64,000 nucleotides of DNA from Pseudomonas sp. ISL-84 (lineage in GTDB: Bacteria > Bacillota > Bacilli > Bacillales > Cytobacillaceae), in contig JAGGRA010000019.1 of NCBI GenBank assembly GCA_018613035.1, positions 31,588-95,587 on the forward strand, read 5' to 3'. Positions 1-7,682 of the stretch are shown in pieces. Below the pieces are notes generated by a model, which saw only the letters and a program-made list of their open reading frames with translations, made no database searches and was not told the origin of the DNA. How positions within the stretch are numbered: position 1 is the stretch's first letter; each line of letters opens with the position of its first letter. A program made the translations under genes and the position numbers.

Positions 1-2
1 CG

Positions 3-308
3 ATCAAAAATGAAGATCTGACTGATACTGTAAAGGTATTGGAAAAGAATAGGGCTAGTTTAAATTACGAACGCATTGAATGGGAGTCAGGACTGGCGAA
101 AGTCTCGATTGTAGGATCAGGTATGATTTCCAATCCAGGGGTGGCAGCAGAAATGTTTGAAGTGCTTTCAGATAATGAAATACAGGTGAAAATGGTCAGC
201 ACATCGGAAATAAAGGTTTCTGCTGTGGTGAAAAACGAAAAAATGCTTGAAGCAGTTGATGCGTTGCATGAAGCCTTCCAGCTGTCAGGTTCTGCGGTAA
301 AAGCCTAA
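3..308 (+). CDS. lysC: Aspartokinase, C-terminal fragment (start outside window)
   Basis: The reading frame is open from the first bases of the window, so this is the 3' end of a longer gene. The roughly 100 residues seen contain the regulatory ACT-domain signature of lysine-sensitive aspartokinases (KVSIVGSGM, NPGVAAEMFEVL, then ISTSEIKVS-like residues). Aspartokinase phosphorylates aspartate at the entry to the lysine, threonine, methionine and diaminopimelate pathway, and the ACT domain binds the feedback inhibitor. Downstream yslB and sdhC match the B. subtilis lysC neighbourhood. The kinase domain and any internal start for a beta subunit lie outside the window. Confidence 0.9.
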   Translation: MKNEDLTDTVKVLEKNRASLNYERIEWESGLAKVSIVGSGMISNPGVAAEMFEVLSDNEIQVKMVSTSEIKVSAVVKNEKMLEAVDALHEAFQLSGSAVKA

Positions 309-332
309 TTTTAGACACGAGGTAAATAAATT

Positions 333-566
333 TGCTGTGTTATAGGATCATTGTTGATTTGGCTGTGGATTGAAGCGGAATGTGCGAGATCCTCGAAAAT
401 GCTTCGCATTTCCTTCTTAGGTGTAAAATTGGGAAGTTCATTCAAAAGTCCTGCGGGAAAAGCGAGTCAAAGGGAGACCCCACAGGTGCAGGTGCCGAGA
501 AGCCCCGGGACTGCCCCGGTTGGCTGAGCACCTGAAGCAAAACCAACAAGCTAATTTAACAGAGCC
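333..566 (+). mobile_element. MITE-like repeat, copy 1
   Basis: This non-coding copy of the dispersed element fills the lysC/yslB gap. It has the conserved core (ATTGAAGCGGAATG..., GTCCTGCGGG, GAGACCCCACAGG) and the right end TTTAACAGAGCC, whose reverse complement GGCTCTGTTAAA is the family terminus. The left end (TGCTGTGTTATA) is degenerate, and I see no flanking 8-bp duplication, so it is probably an old copy. The left boundary is approximate. Confidence 0.7.
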
Positions 567-578
567 AAAAACATAAAC

Positions 579-615
579 AAAAAGCTTTCAAAAGGAAATT
601 TTTTGAAAGCTTTTT
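579..615. terminator. Bidirectional terminator between lysC and yslB
   Basis: A perfect 15-bp A/T-rich inverted repeat (AAAAAGCTTTCAAAA / TTTTGAAAGCTTTTT) has U-tracts on both strands. It lies between two convergent genes and suits both lysC and yslB. Confidence 0.85.
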
Positions 616-633
616 GCCCAAACTTAAATGAAA

Positions 634-1086
634 TCACACGGAAGCATCTTTTTTATCCCATTTTACTGTGATTTGGATTTTTCCGGTTTTTTTGCGTGGA
701 TGTTCAAAGGCTTCGCAAATGACATCCTTCTGAAATTCTATTTGCTGGGCTATAAACCCAGCTTCAAGCTGAAAGGTGCAGTCATCATTCTTTTTGCATC
801 GGTCGGTGATCAGGGGGCTGGATAATTCCATTTCAACTTCGTGCTTTGTTTCGTTTTTTATGGAAAGGTTTCCCCAGCCGGCGCTATGGAAAAACTCGGC
901 AAGATGTTCGGCTGAACCAAGAGGATATTTGCGTGCAAGCCTTTTGCCGGCCCAATATAAAATTTCCGGTGCTTCATTGCCTAATAGGTCACGAAGCAGC
1001 ACTTCCCGGATTAGTTCATATCCAAATACCGGGACTGACTGTATATGATCTTCGTTAGTGGATTTCGCAGATGCTAATTCGCTCAA
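634..1086 (-). CDS. yslB: YslB-like DUF2507 protein
   Basis: A 150-residue soluble protein of the DUF2507 family, for which I know no established biochemical function. It is recognised from its sequence (VPVFGYELIREVLLRDLLG, ILYWAGKRLARKYPL) and its position between lysC and sdhC, as in B. subtilis. The start is TTG at 1086, preceded by AGGGGAG four bases upstream; no better start is seen. The family is loosely reminiscent of small NO-binding/V4R-like folds, but that is inference. It is convergent with lysC and shares its terminator. Confidence 0.8.
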   Translation of the reverse strand: MSELASAKSTNEDHIQSVPVFGYELIREVLLRDLLGNEAPEILYWAGKRLARKYPLGSAEHLAEFFHSAGWGNLSIKNETKHEVEMELSSPLITDRCKKNDDCTFQLEAGFIAQQIEFQKDVICEAFEHPRKKTGKIQITVKWDKKDASV

Positions 1087-1210
1087 TAGTCTCCCCTCTT
1101 TCTATTATTCTATTATATACAATATGCAGAGGGTTTTAATATCCATTCAAGAAAAAATAGCACGATTTGCACAGAAAATATTACTATTTTAGTATATGCG
1201 AGGCTTAGAG

Positions 1211-1227
1211 TTTCAGCCAAGCTGAAA
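1211..1227. repeat. Perfect inverted repeat upstream of sdhC
   Basis: TTTCAGC-CAA-GCTGAAA is a 7-bp perfect palindrome with a 3-base spacer, about 80 bp upstream of the sdhC -35. It could be an operator or a small hairpin, since a T-poor sequence follows it. I cannot assign a regulator. Confidence 0.4.
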
Positions 1228-1307
1228 GCATGTTGGTGACTGGTTTTAAAGCTATTAATATTTTTTAAAAATTTTTTTAATATGGAACATTTTATGTATC
1301 CGTTTTC

Positions 1308-1336
1308 TTGACGCTCTATTATCTTGGGAGTAAAAT
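1308..1336 (+). promoter_or_regulatory. Sigma-A promoter of sdhCAB
   Basis: TTGACG, a 17-base spacer, then TAAAAT. This is the only strong match in the 350-base gap between yslB and sdhC and predicts a leader of about 95 nt. Confidence 0.8.
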
Positions 1337-1379
1337 GGACATGTCACATAATTGTAAGAAAATGAATAACATTTTCGAG

Positions 1380-1416
1380 ATGATGTCCTGAGCGGGGGCT
1401 CAGCATCATTTTTTAC
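1380..1416 (+). promoter_or_regulatory. Hairpin with U-tract in the sdhC leader
   Basis: ATGATGTC-CTGAG pairs with CTCAG-CATCAT and is followed directly by TTTTTT, which is the form of an intrinsic terminator. It lies between the promoter and the sdhC ribosome binding site, so it may be an attenuator or an mRNA-stabilising 5' hairpin. No antiterminator partner was recognised. Confidence 0.6.
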
Positions 1417-1436
1417 AAATCAGGGGGGGAAAGTTT

Positions 1437-2045
<609 letters not shown>

Positions 2046-2112
2046 TAGACATTAAAACACTATCAGACTATGTTCGGATATTAAAAATAAGAAATATAAG
2101 CTTTGAAGCTAG

Positions 2113-2244
2113 GCAGCTGTCTAGCTCCACAAGGCAAGCTTCGCTAGCATAAATTGCCCTCGGCTAAAAGCGGCAGCTTTTAGGATAGAAGCCATCGGCT
2201 TAAGGGAATTATCGCCGATAAGCGGGCGCCTTGCGCTTTTCTTA
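2113..2244. repeat. Dispersed repeat family B, full-length copy
   Basis: It begins GCAGCTGTCTAGCTCCA-like and ends GCGGGCGCCTTGCGCTTTTC, with internal short inverted repeats (GCCATCGGCTTAAG / GCCGATAAGC). Similar ends recur near 6251, 29962 and 58439. It is non-coding and sits inside the sdhC-sdhA intercistronic region. The family resembles repeats common between genes in many Bacillaceae; that is recall, not a search. Confidence 0.65.
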
Positions 2245-2271
2245 GTATTAGGATTAAGGGAGTGAGTCACG

Positions 2272-4032
2272 ATGGGTAAAGGAAAGGTAATAGTTGTCGG
2301 CGGCGGATTAGCCGGTTTAATGGCGACAATTAAAGTTGCAGAATCAGGGACTCCGGTTGAATTATTTTCGTTAGTGCCGGTTAAACGTTCTCACTCTGTT
2401 TGTGCCCAGGGCGGTATTAACGGAGCAGTAAATACAAAAGGAGAAGGAGATTCTCCTTATATTCATTTTGACGATACAATCTATGGCGGTGACTTTTTGG
2501 CAAACCAGCCGCCTGTTAAAGCAATGGCAGAAGCTGCACCAGGAATCATTCATTTATTTGACCGAATGGGTGTTATGTTTAACCGTACACCTGAAGGATT
2601 ACTTGACTTCCGACGCTTTGGTGGAACACAGCATCACCGTACAGCATTCGCTGGTGCTACAACTGGCCAGCAGCTGCTTTATGCGATGGACGAGCAGGTT
2701 CGCCGCCATGAAGTTGCCGGTTTGGTAACAAAGTATGAAGGATGGGAATTCTTAGGGGTAGTGATCGATGATGATGGAGCTTGTAAAGGTGTCGTTGCCC
2801 AGAACCTGACTTCAATGGAAATTAAATCCTTCGCTGCAGATGCAGTTATTATGGCTTCGGGCGGACCGGGGATTATTTTCGGTAAATCAACTAACTCTGT
2901 CATTAACACTGGCTCAGCTGCTTCGATCGTTTATCAGCAAGGTGTCTATTATGCAAATGGAGAATTTATACAAATTCATCCAACTGCCATTCCGGGAGAT
3001 GATAAGCTCCGCCTTATGAGTGAATCAGCCCGCGGTGAAGGTGGACGAGTTTGGACATATAAAGATGGTAAACCTTGGTACTTCCTTGAGGAGAAATATC
3101 CTGCCTATGGAAACCTGGTGCCACGTGATATTGCTACACGTGAAATCTTTGACGTGTGCGTTAACCAAAAGCTTGGTATTAATGGAGAAAACATGGTTTA
3201 CCTGGATCTTTCCCATAAGGACCCTAAGGAACTTGATATTAAGCTTGGCGGAATCATTGAAATTTATGAGAAATTCCAGGGTGAAGACCCTCGTAAGGTT
3301 CCAATGAAAATCTTCCCTGCAGTCCATTATTCCATGGGCGGTCTATGGGTTGATTATGACCAAATGACAAACATTCCTGGCTTGTTCGCTGCAGGTGAGT
3401 GTGATTATTCACAGCACGGTGCAAACCGTTTAGGTGCCAACTCTCTTCTTTCAGCCATTTATGGCGGTATGGTTGCCGGCCCTAATGCAGTAAAATACAT
3501 CAGCGGTTTGGATAAGAGTGCTGAAGATCTTCCTTCATCATTATTTGACCGTTATGTTAAACAGGAAGAAGAAAAGTGGAACAATATTATGTCTCTTGAT
3601 GGCACAGAGAATGCCTATGTCCTTCATAAAGAGCTTGGCGAATGGATGACTGATAATGTAACAGTTGTTCGCCATAATGACAGACTTCTAAAGACCGATG
3701 AAAAAATTGTTGAGCTTATGGAGCGATATAAGAACATCAACATTAACGATACGGCGAAGTGGAGCAACCAGGGAGCAAGCTTTACCCGCCAATTGCAGAA
3801 TATGCTTCAATTGGCACGCGTTATTACAATCGGTGCATATAACCGTAATGAAAGCCGCGGTGCCCACTATAAGCCTGATTTCCCTGAACGTAATGATGAG
3901 GAATTCCTTAAAACAACAATGGCGAAGTTTGTAGATGCAAATTCCGCTCCTGAATTCCATTATGCAGATGTAGACGTAAGTTTAATTAAACCGCGTAAGC
4001 GTGATTATTCTAAAAAGAAAGGGGAGAACTAA
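2272..4032 (+). CDS. sdhA: Succinate dehydrogenase flavoprotein subunit
   Basis: A 586-residue catalytic subunit that oxidises succinate to fumarate using covalently bound FAD. It shows the N-terminal dinucleotide fold GGGLAG (residues 10-15), the FAD-linking histidine in RSHSVCAQGG (H41), HFDDTIYGGD, and the active-site block HPTAIPGDDKLRLMSESARGEGG with its catalytic arginine. Length is normal for the Bacillus enzyme. The start ATG follows GGGAGTGAG. It is co-transcribed with sdhC and ends three bases before sdhB begins. The C-terminal KPRKRDYSKK tail is typical. Confidence 0.98.
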   Translation: MGKGKVIVVGGGLAGLMATIKVAESGTPVELFSLVPVKRSHSVCAQGGINGAVNTKGEGDSPYIHFDDTIYGGDFLANQPPVKAMAEAAPGIIHLFDRMGVMFNRTPEGLLDFRRFGGTQHHRTAFAGATTGQQLLYAMDEQVRRHEVAGLVTKYEGWEFLGVVIDDDGACKGVVAQNLTSMEIKSFAADAVIMASGGPGIIFGKSTNSVINTGSAASIVYQQGVYYANGEFIQIHPTAIPGDDKLRLMSESARGEGGRVWTYKDGKPWYFLEEKYPAYGNLVPRDIATREIFDVCVNQKLGINGENMVYLDLSHKDPKELDIKLGGIIEIYEKFQGEDPRKVPMKIFPAVHYSMGGLWVDYDQMTNIPGLFAAGECDYSQHGANRLGANSLLSAIYGGMVAGPNAVKYISGLDKSAEDLPSSLFDRYVKQEEEKWNNIMSLDGTENAYVLHKELGEWMTDNVTVVRHNDRLLKTDEKIVELMERYKNININDTAKWSNQGASFTRQLQNMLQLARVITIGAYNRNESRGAHYKPDFPERNDEEFLKTTMAKFVDANSAPEFHYADVDVSLIKPRKRDYSKKKGEN

Positions 4033-4035
4033 ACC

Positions 4036-4803
4036 ATGCAAGAAACTAAAGCTAAAACTGTCCGTTTTATAATAAGCCGCCAGGATACTCCTGATTCAGC
4101 CCCTTATCAGGAAGAGTTTGAGCTTGGCTACCGTCCAAATATGAACGTTATATCTGCCCTTATGGAAATCCGCCGTAACCCGGTTAATGTAAAAGGTGAA
4201 ATGACTACACCGATTTCCTGGGATATGAACTGTCTTGAAGAGGTTTGCGGAGCTTGTTCCATGGTGATTAATGGCAAGCCGCGCCAGTCATGTACTGCAC
4301 TTGTAGACCAGCTTGAACAGCCAATCCGACTTGAGCCGATGCGCACTTTCCCTGTAGTCCGTGACTTGCAGGTAGACAGAAGCCGTATGTTCGATTCTTT
4401 GAAAAAAGTTAAGGCATGGATTCCGATTGACGGAACTTACGATTTGGGACCAGGACCACGTATGCCTGAAAGAAAACGACAATGGGCATATGAGCTGTCA
4501 AAATGCATGACTTGTGGAGTATGCCTTGAAGCTTGTCCGAATGTAAATAGCAAATCCGATTTCATTGGACCAGCACCTTTATCACAAGTTCGTTTATTCA
4601 ATGCTCATCCAACTGGAGAAATGAATAAAGCGGAACGTCTGGAGCAAATCATGGGTGATGGCGGACTTGCCAATTGCGGTAACTCCCAAAACTGTGTACA
4701 GTCCTGCCCGAAAGGCATTCCTTTAACAACTTCCATTGCGGCACTTAACCGTGATACAACATTCCAGTCTTTCAAAAATTTCTTTGGAAGTGACCAGATT
4801 TAA
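4036..4803 (+). CDS. sdhB: Succinate dehydrogenase iron-sulfur subunit
   Basis: A 255-residue electron-transfer subunit linking SdhA to the SdhC haems. Cysteines for the [2Fe-2S] centre are at C66, C71, C74 and C86 (CLEEVCGACS...C). The ferredoxin-like half has CMTCGVCLEACP and CGNSQNCVQSCPKG for the [4Fe-4S] and [3Fe-4S] centres. The ATG is preceded by AAGGGGAG, which lies within the 3' end of sdhA, so translational coupling is likely. It is the last gene of the operon and is followed by a terminator. Confidence 0.98.
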   Translation: MQETKAKTVRFIISRQDTPDSAPYQEEFELGYRPNMNVISALMEIRRNPVNVKGEMTTPISWDMNCLEEVCGACSMVINGKPRQSCTALVDQLEQPIRLEPMRTFPVVRDLQVDRSRMFDSLKKVKAWIPIDGTYDLGPGPRMPERKRQWAYELSKCMTCGVCLEACPNVNSKSDFIGPAPLSQVRLFNAHPTGEMNKAERLEQIMGDGGLANCGNSQNCVQSCPKGIPLTTSIAALNRDTTFQSFKNFFGSDQI

Positions 4804-4811
4804 CATTACAG

Positions 4812-4844
4812 AAAACCCCTTTCCATTTTGGAGAGGGGTTTTTT
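4812..4844 (+). terminator. Terminator of sdhCAB
   Basis: AAAACCCCTTTCCA pairs with TGGAGAGGGGTTTT and is followed by further Ts. It lies nine bases after the sdhB stop. Confidence 0.9.
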
Positions 4845-4870
4845 AAGCTGTATTTTTATCATTTGTTTCT

Positions 4871-5103
4871 TTGGGTTGCTAACTAAATTTAATCACTGAG
4901 ATGATTGGAGTGGAAGTGCGAGATTCTCGAAAATGCTATCGCACTTTCTTCATGCGGTATTCATTCGAGGATGCTTATTCAATGTCCTGCGGGAGCAGCA
5001 TACCAAGGGAGACCCCGCAGACGCAGAGCGTCGAGGAGCGTCGGTAGCCCCGTTGTTTCGCTGAGTTGCAACGGAAATCAACGTGCTGAATTAATTTAGA
5101 GTC
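4871..5103 (+). mobile_element. MITE-like repeat, copy 2
   Basis: The core is recognisable (GATTGGAGTGGAAG, GTCCTGCGGGAG, GAGACCCCGCAG, ACGGAAATCAACG) with degenerate ends (left GGGTTGCTAACTAAATTT, right ATTTAGAGTC). It fills most of the 404-base sdhB/ysmA gap. No target duplication is seen, and the left boundary could lie up to about 25 bases further out. Confidence 0.65.
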
Positions 5104-5130
5104 ATTACCTTTTAAATCGGCGCTGAAGGG

Positions 5131-5159
5131 TTTTCAAATAATTCGAAAAACACTATAAT
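5131..5159 (+). promoter_or_regulatory. Promoter of ysmA
   Basis: TTTTCA, a 17-base spacer, then a perfect TATAAT. The predicted start near 5166 is just upstream of a palindromic operator candidate. Confidence 0.65.
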
Positions 5160-5173
5160 AAAATAAAACAGAG

Positions 5174-5187
5174 TGAATGCTCATTCA
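5174..5187. promoter_or_regulatory. Palindromic operator candidate upstream of ysmA
   Basis: TGAATG-CT-CATTCA has perfect 6-bp arms placed just after the predicted transcription start, where a repressor would block it. The TGAATG/CATTCA half sites equal those of the TetR-family fatty-acid regulator FadR of Bacillus, but the spacer is 2 bases instead of about 6, so the regulator is uncertain. Confidence 0.5.
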
Positions 5188-5207
5188 TAAAATCGGGAGG
5201 AAACACC

Positions 5208-5672
5208 ATGGGAAAATTAAACTATATAGACGATTTTAAAACATGGGAAGAAGAATTCATCTTTTTTCATCCCGTTAAGGTGCGCTTTTCTGAAACAGAT
5301 ATGTTTGGACATTTGAACAATACTGTTCCTTTCACATATTATGAAGAAGCGAGGATTGAATTCTTTAAAAGCAAAGGATTTATGCAGGATTGGGTAAAAC
5401 CAGATAACGAAACAATCCCGGTTGTTGCGGACCTTCAATGCGATTTTTTAAGTCAGGTATTCTTTGATGAAGAGATCAAAATATATGTCAAGGCTGCTGC
5501 CATCGGAAATTCTTCTGTCGATCTGCACTATATGGGCAAGAAACCAGATGGATCAATTTGTTTTGCTGGCAGAGGGACGATGGTGCAGATATCCAAGAAG
5601 AACGGCAAAGGTGTCCCGTGGACTGAAGAGATGAAAGAATTGCTGAAGAGCGGAGTGAAAGTACGAGCCTAG
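5208..5672 (+). CDS. ysmA: Hotdog-fold acyl-CoA thioesterase (YsmA-like)
   Basis: A 154-residue single-domain protein of the 4-hydroxybenzoyl-CoA thioesterase family. The signature VRFSETDMFGHLNNTVPFTYYEEARIEFF carries the catalytic Asp of the FSETDMFGH block. It probably hydrolyses acyl-CoA thioesters, with unknown chain specificity. ATG follows GGGAGG. It is a single gene with its own promoter and a FadR-like palindrome, which would suit a role tied to acyl-CoA levels (inference). Position between sdhB and gerE equals B. subtilis ysmA. Confidence 0.85.
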   Translation: MGKLNYIDDFKTWEEEFIFFHPVKVRFSETDMFGHLNNTVPFTYYEEARIEFFKSKGFMQDWVKPDNETIPVVADLQCDFLSQVFFDEEIKIYVKAAAIGNSSVDLHYMGKKPDGSICFAGRGTMVQISKKNGKGVPWTEEMKELLKSGVKVRA

Positions 5673-5724
5673 CGGCTCAAAGACATATTTTTAAAAATAA
5701 CTTTCTCCTTTATGTAAATATAGT

Positions 5725-5753
5725 CACTTCAGCACTTTTGCTGACATATGATA
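5725..5753 (+). promoter_or_regulatory. Sigma-K-type promoter of gerE
   Basis: CATATGATA fits the sigma-K -10 consensus CATAnnnTA exactly, with an AC dinucleotide about 17 bases upstream as a minimal -35. gerE is sigma-K-dependent in B. subtilis, which supports the assignment. Confidence 0.6.
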
Positions 5754-5818
5754 TGGTGACTAAATATATACCCATCCCGCGGTTCATAGCTGGCGAAAGG
5801 CAAGGAGGGTTACAATAC

Positions 5819-6043
5819 TTGAAGGAGAATGAATATACTCACAAGCCGTTACTCACCAAACGAGAAAGAGAAGTATTCGAATTGTTAGTACAAGACAAAA
5901 CAACAAGGGAAATCGCTGGTGAATTGTTTATAAGCGAAAAAACGGTTCGGAACCACATTTCCAATGCCATGCAAAAGCTTGGTGTAAAGGGGCGTTCACA
6001 AGCTGTTGTAGAGCTCCTTCGAATGGGAGAGCTAGAACTTTAA
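5819..6043 (+). CDS. gerE: Spore coat transcription regulator GerE
   Basis: A 74-residue LuxR-type helix-turn-helix protein that acts late in the mother cell to modulate coat genes with sigma-K. The sequence LLTKREREVFELLVQDKTTREIAGELFISEKTVRNHISNA covers the whole DNA-binding domain and there is no receiver domain, as in known GerE. I chose TTG at 5819 because AAGGAGGG lies eight bases upstream and the product is then exactly 74 residues, the known length. A longer in-frame ATG at 5738 has no ribosome binding site and would overlap the promoter. Confidence 0.95.
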   Translation: MKENEYTHKPLLTKREREVFELLVQDKTTREIAGELFISEKTVRNHISNAMQKLGVKGRSQAVVELLRMGELEL

Positions 6044-6048
6044 TCTAG

Positions 6049-6074
6049 ACCGGCTATCCTTCTGGGATGCCGGT
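6049..6074 (+). terminator. Hairpin after gerE
   Basis: ACCGGC-TATCC pairs with GGGAT-GCCGGT immediately after the stop. The U-tract is poor, so it may be a weak terminator or a 3'-end stabiliser. Confidence 0.45.
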
Positions 6075-6250
6075 TAACACATTTATATGGGTTTTTTTAA
6101 GGCAGGGATTTATTTCTGTCTTGAAATTTGTGCCGAAAAAGGTGAAAATAAATGCACAAGGGCAAAAAATTAACCTTTATTTAAAGAGTATATAGTATCT
6201 TAATTTCGATAATGTTTAGTTCTGGGCACCATCGATCAGTTTGAGTCCTT

Positions 6251-6283
6251 TAGCCAATAGGCGGGTGCCTGGCGCTTTTCTTT
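6251..6283. repeat. Dispersed repeat family B, right-end fragment
   Basis: AATAGGCGGGTGCCTGGCGCTTTTC resembles the right end of the full copy near 2113-2244. It lies just upstream of the ysmB ribosome binding site. Confidence 0.45.
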
Positions 6284-6316
6284 AAATCGTAAAAGCTGAA
6301 ATGGGAGTGTTTATGA

Positions 6317-6775
6317 ATGAAGCTTGAAGATCCTAAAACAAACGAAATACATGATGTTGTGGCTGACATAGAAAAAGACCTAAGATACATATCCGGTATA
6401 ATCAAGCAAAAAGGACGGGAAATCTTAAGTGATTTTACAATCACACCGCCGCAATTCGTAGCATTGCAATGGCTTTTTGAAGAAGGCGATATGACTATAG
6501 GCGAGCTCTCAAATAAAATGTATCTTGCCTGCAGCACGACAACAGACCTGGTTGACCGCATGGAAAAGAACAATCTGGTAAAAAGGGTCAAAGATCCAAA
6601 CGATCGGAGAGTAGTCCGCATCCAACTGTTGGAAGAAGGCGAACGGATTATTGAAGAGGTTATTAAGAAGAGGCAGGAATACTTGAAAGAAGTTCTAAAG
6701 GACTTCACAAACGAAGAGGTATTGTTCCTTAAAGATAACTTAATGAAGTTACATCAAGATATGCGCATAGAATGA
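6317..6775 (+). CDS. ysmB: MarR-family transcriptional regulator (YsmB-like)
   Basis: A 152-residue winged-helix regulator. The central segment [50 protein letters not shown] is a typical MarR recognition helix and wing with the DxRxxR motif. The target and ligand are unknown. ATG 6317 is used because the nearby ATG at 6313 runs into a stop after three codons. It ends ten bases before racE, and the same pair is adjacent in B. subtilis, so they probably share a transcript. Confidence 0.9.
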   Translation: MKLEDPKTNEIHDVVADIEKDLRYISGIIKQKGREILSDFTITPPQFVALQWLFEEGDMTIGELSNKMYLACSTTTDLVDRMEKNNLVKRVKDPNDRRVVRIQLLEEGERIIEEVIKKRQEYLKEVLKDFTNEEVLFLKDNLMKLHQDMRIE

Positions 6776-6785
6776 GGCGGTACGT

Positions 6786-7580
6786 TTGAAAGAACCTATA
6801 GGAATTATTGACTCCGGAGTTGGAGGCTTAACTGTCGCGAAAGAAATTATGCGGCAGCTGCCAAATGAAGACATTGTTTACCTCGGTGACACGGCCCGCT
6901 GTCCCTACGGCCCTCGCAGTGGAGATGAGGTTAAAGCTTTTACATGGCAAATGACTCAGTATTTATTAGGAAAAAATATTAAGATGCTTGTAATCGCATG
7001 TAATACAGCTACAGCAGTAGCGCTCGAAGAAATTCGCCGGGAACTGTCCATCCCTGTTATTGGTGTTATTTTTCCTGGTGCAAGATCAGCCATTAAAGTA
7101 ACGCAAAACAATACAATCGGTGTTATCGGAACGGAAGGTACGGTCAAGAGCAGAGCCTATGAAAAAGCCTTGATTCAAATTAACAGTAAATCGATCGTTC
7201 ACAGTCTCGCATGTCCAAAGTTTGTTCCGCTTGTTGAAAGCGGGGAATATGAAGGGCCTGTTGCTAAAAAAATAGTGGCTGAAACACTGCACCCCTTAAA
7301 AGGCAGAGGAATGGATACACTTATTCTTGGATGTACACATTACCCTCTTTTAGAGCCGATTATTAAAAATGTTATGGGAAAAGACGTAAAGGTAATTAGT
7401 TCTGGTGAAGAAACCGCAAGGGAAGCAAGTACCATTCTCCATCATCACGGATTACTGAAGGAGAACCTTGAAGAACCCGAATATAAATTTTTTACAACAG
7501 GATCCACTGCAATTTTTTCAAAAATTGCATCCAAATGGCTTAAAATACCTGTGAATAAAGCAGAAAAAATGACGCTTTAA
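6786..7580 (+). CDS. racE: Glutamate racemase
   Basis: A 264-residue cofactor-independent racemase that makes D-glutamate for peptidoglycan. The catalytic pair of cysteines is present: C72 in VIACNTATA and the second in LGCTHYPLL near residue 184, plus [10 protein letters not shown] at the N-terminus with D9. The start is TTG at 6786 with GAGGCGG six bases upstream. It follows ysmB closely and ends with a clear terminator. B. subtilis has two racemase genes; this locus corresponds to racE. Confidence 0.95.
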   Translation: MKEPIGIIDSGVGGLTVAKEIMRQLPNEDIVYLGDTARCPYGPRSGDEVKAFTWQMTQYLLGKNIKMLVIACNTATAVALEEIRRELSIPVIGVIFPGARSAIKVTQNNTIGVIGTEGTVKSRAYEKALIQINSKSIVHSLACPKFVPLVESGEYEGPVAKKIVAETLHPLKGRGMDTLILGCTHYPLLEPIIKNVMGKDVKVISSGEETAREASTILHHHGLLKENLEEPEYKFFTTGSTAIFSKIASKWLKIPVNKAEKMTL

Positions 7581-7595
7581 CTTTTAAAGTCCTGC

Positions 7596-7634
7596 AAACA
7601 CCTTCTAATCGTATTATTACAGAAGGTGTTTTTC
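7596..7634 (+). terminator. Terminator of racE
   Basis: AACACCTTCT pairs with AGAAGGTGTT across a 14-base loop and is followed by TTT-CG-ATTTT. Confidence 0.85.
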
Positions 7635-7682
7635 GATTTTCTTTAAGGTTACAATGAAAAGAAAGCTTTGGTATCATGAAAT

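Noticed and set aside
776..1058. Open frames opposite yslB
   Set aside because: Antisense shadows of a well-recognised DUF2507 gene, without ribosome binding sites.
4905..5099. Open frame inside MITE copy 2
   Set aside because: It lies wholly in the non-coding repeat; equivalent frames are not kept in other copies.
5738..5818. N-terminal extension of GerE from ATG 5738
   Set aside because: It would overlap the sigma-K-like promoter; TTG 5819 has a strong ribosome binding site and gives the known 74-residue length.
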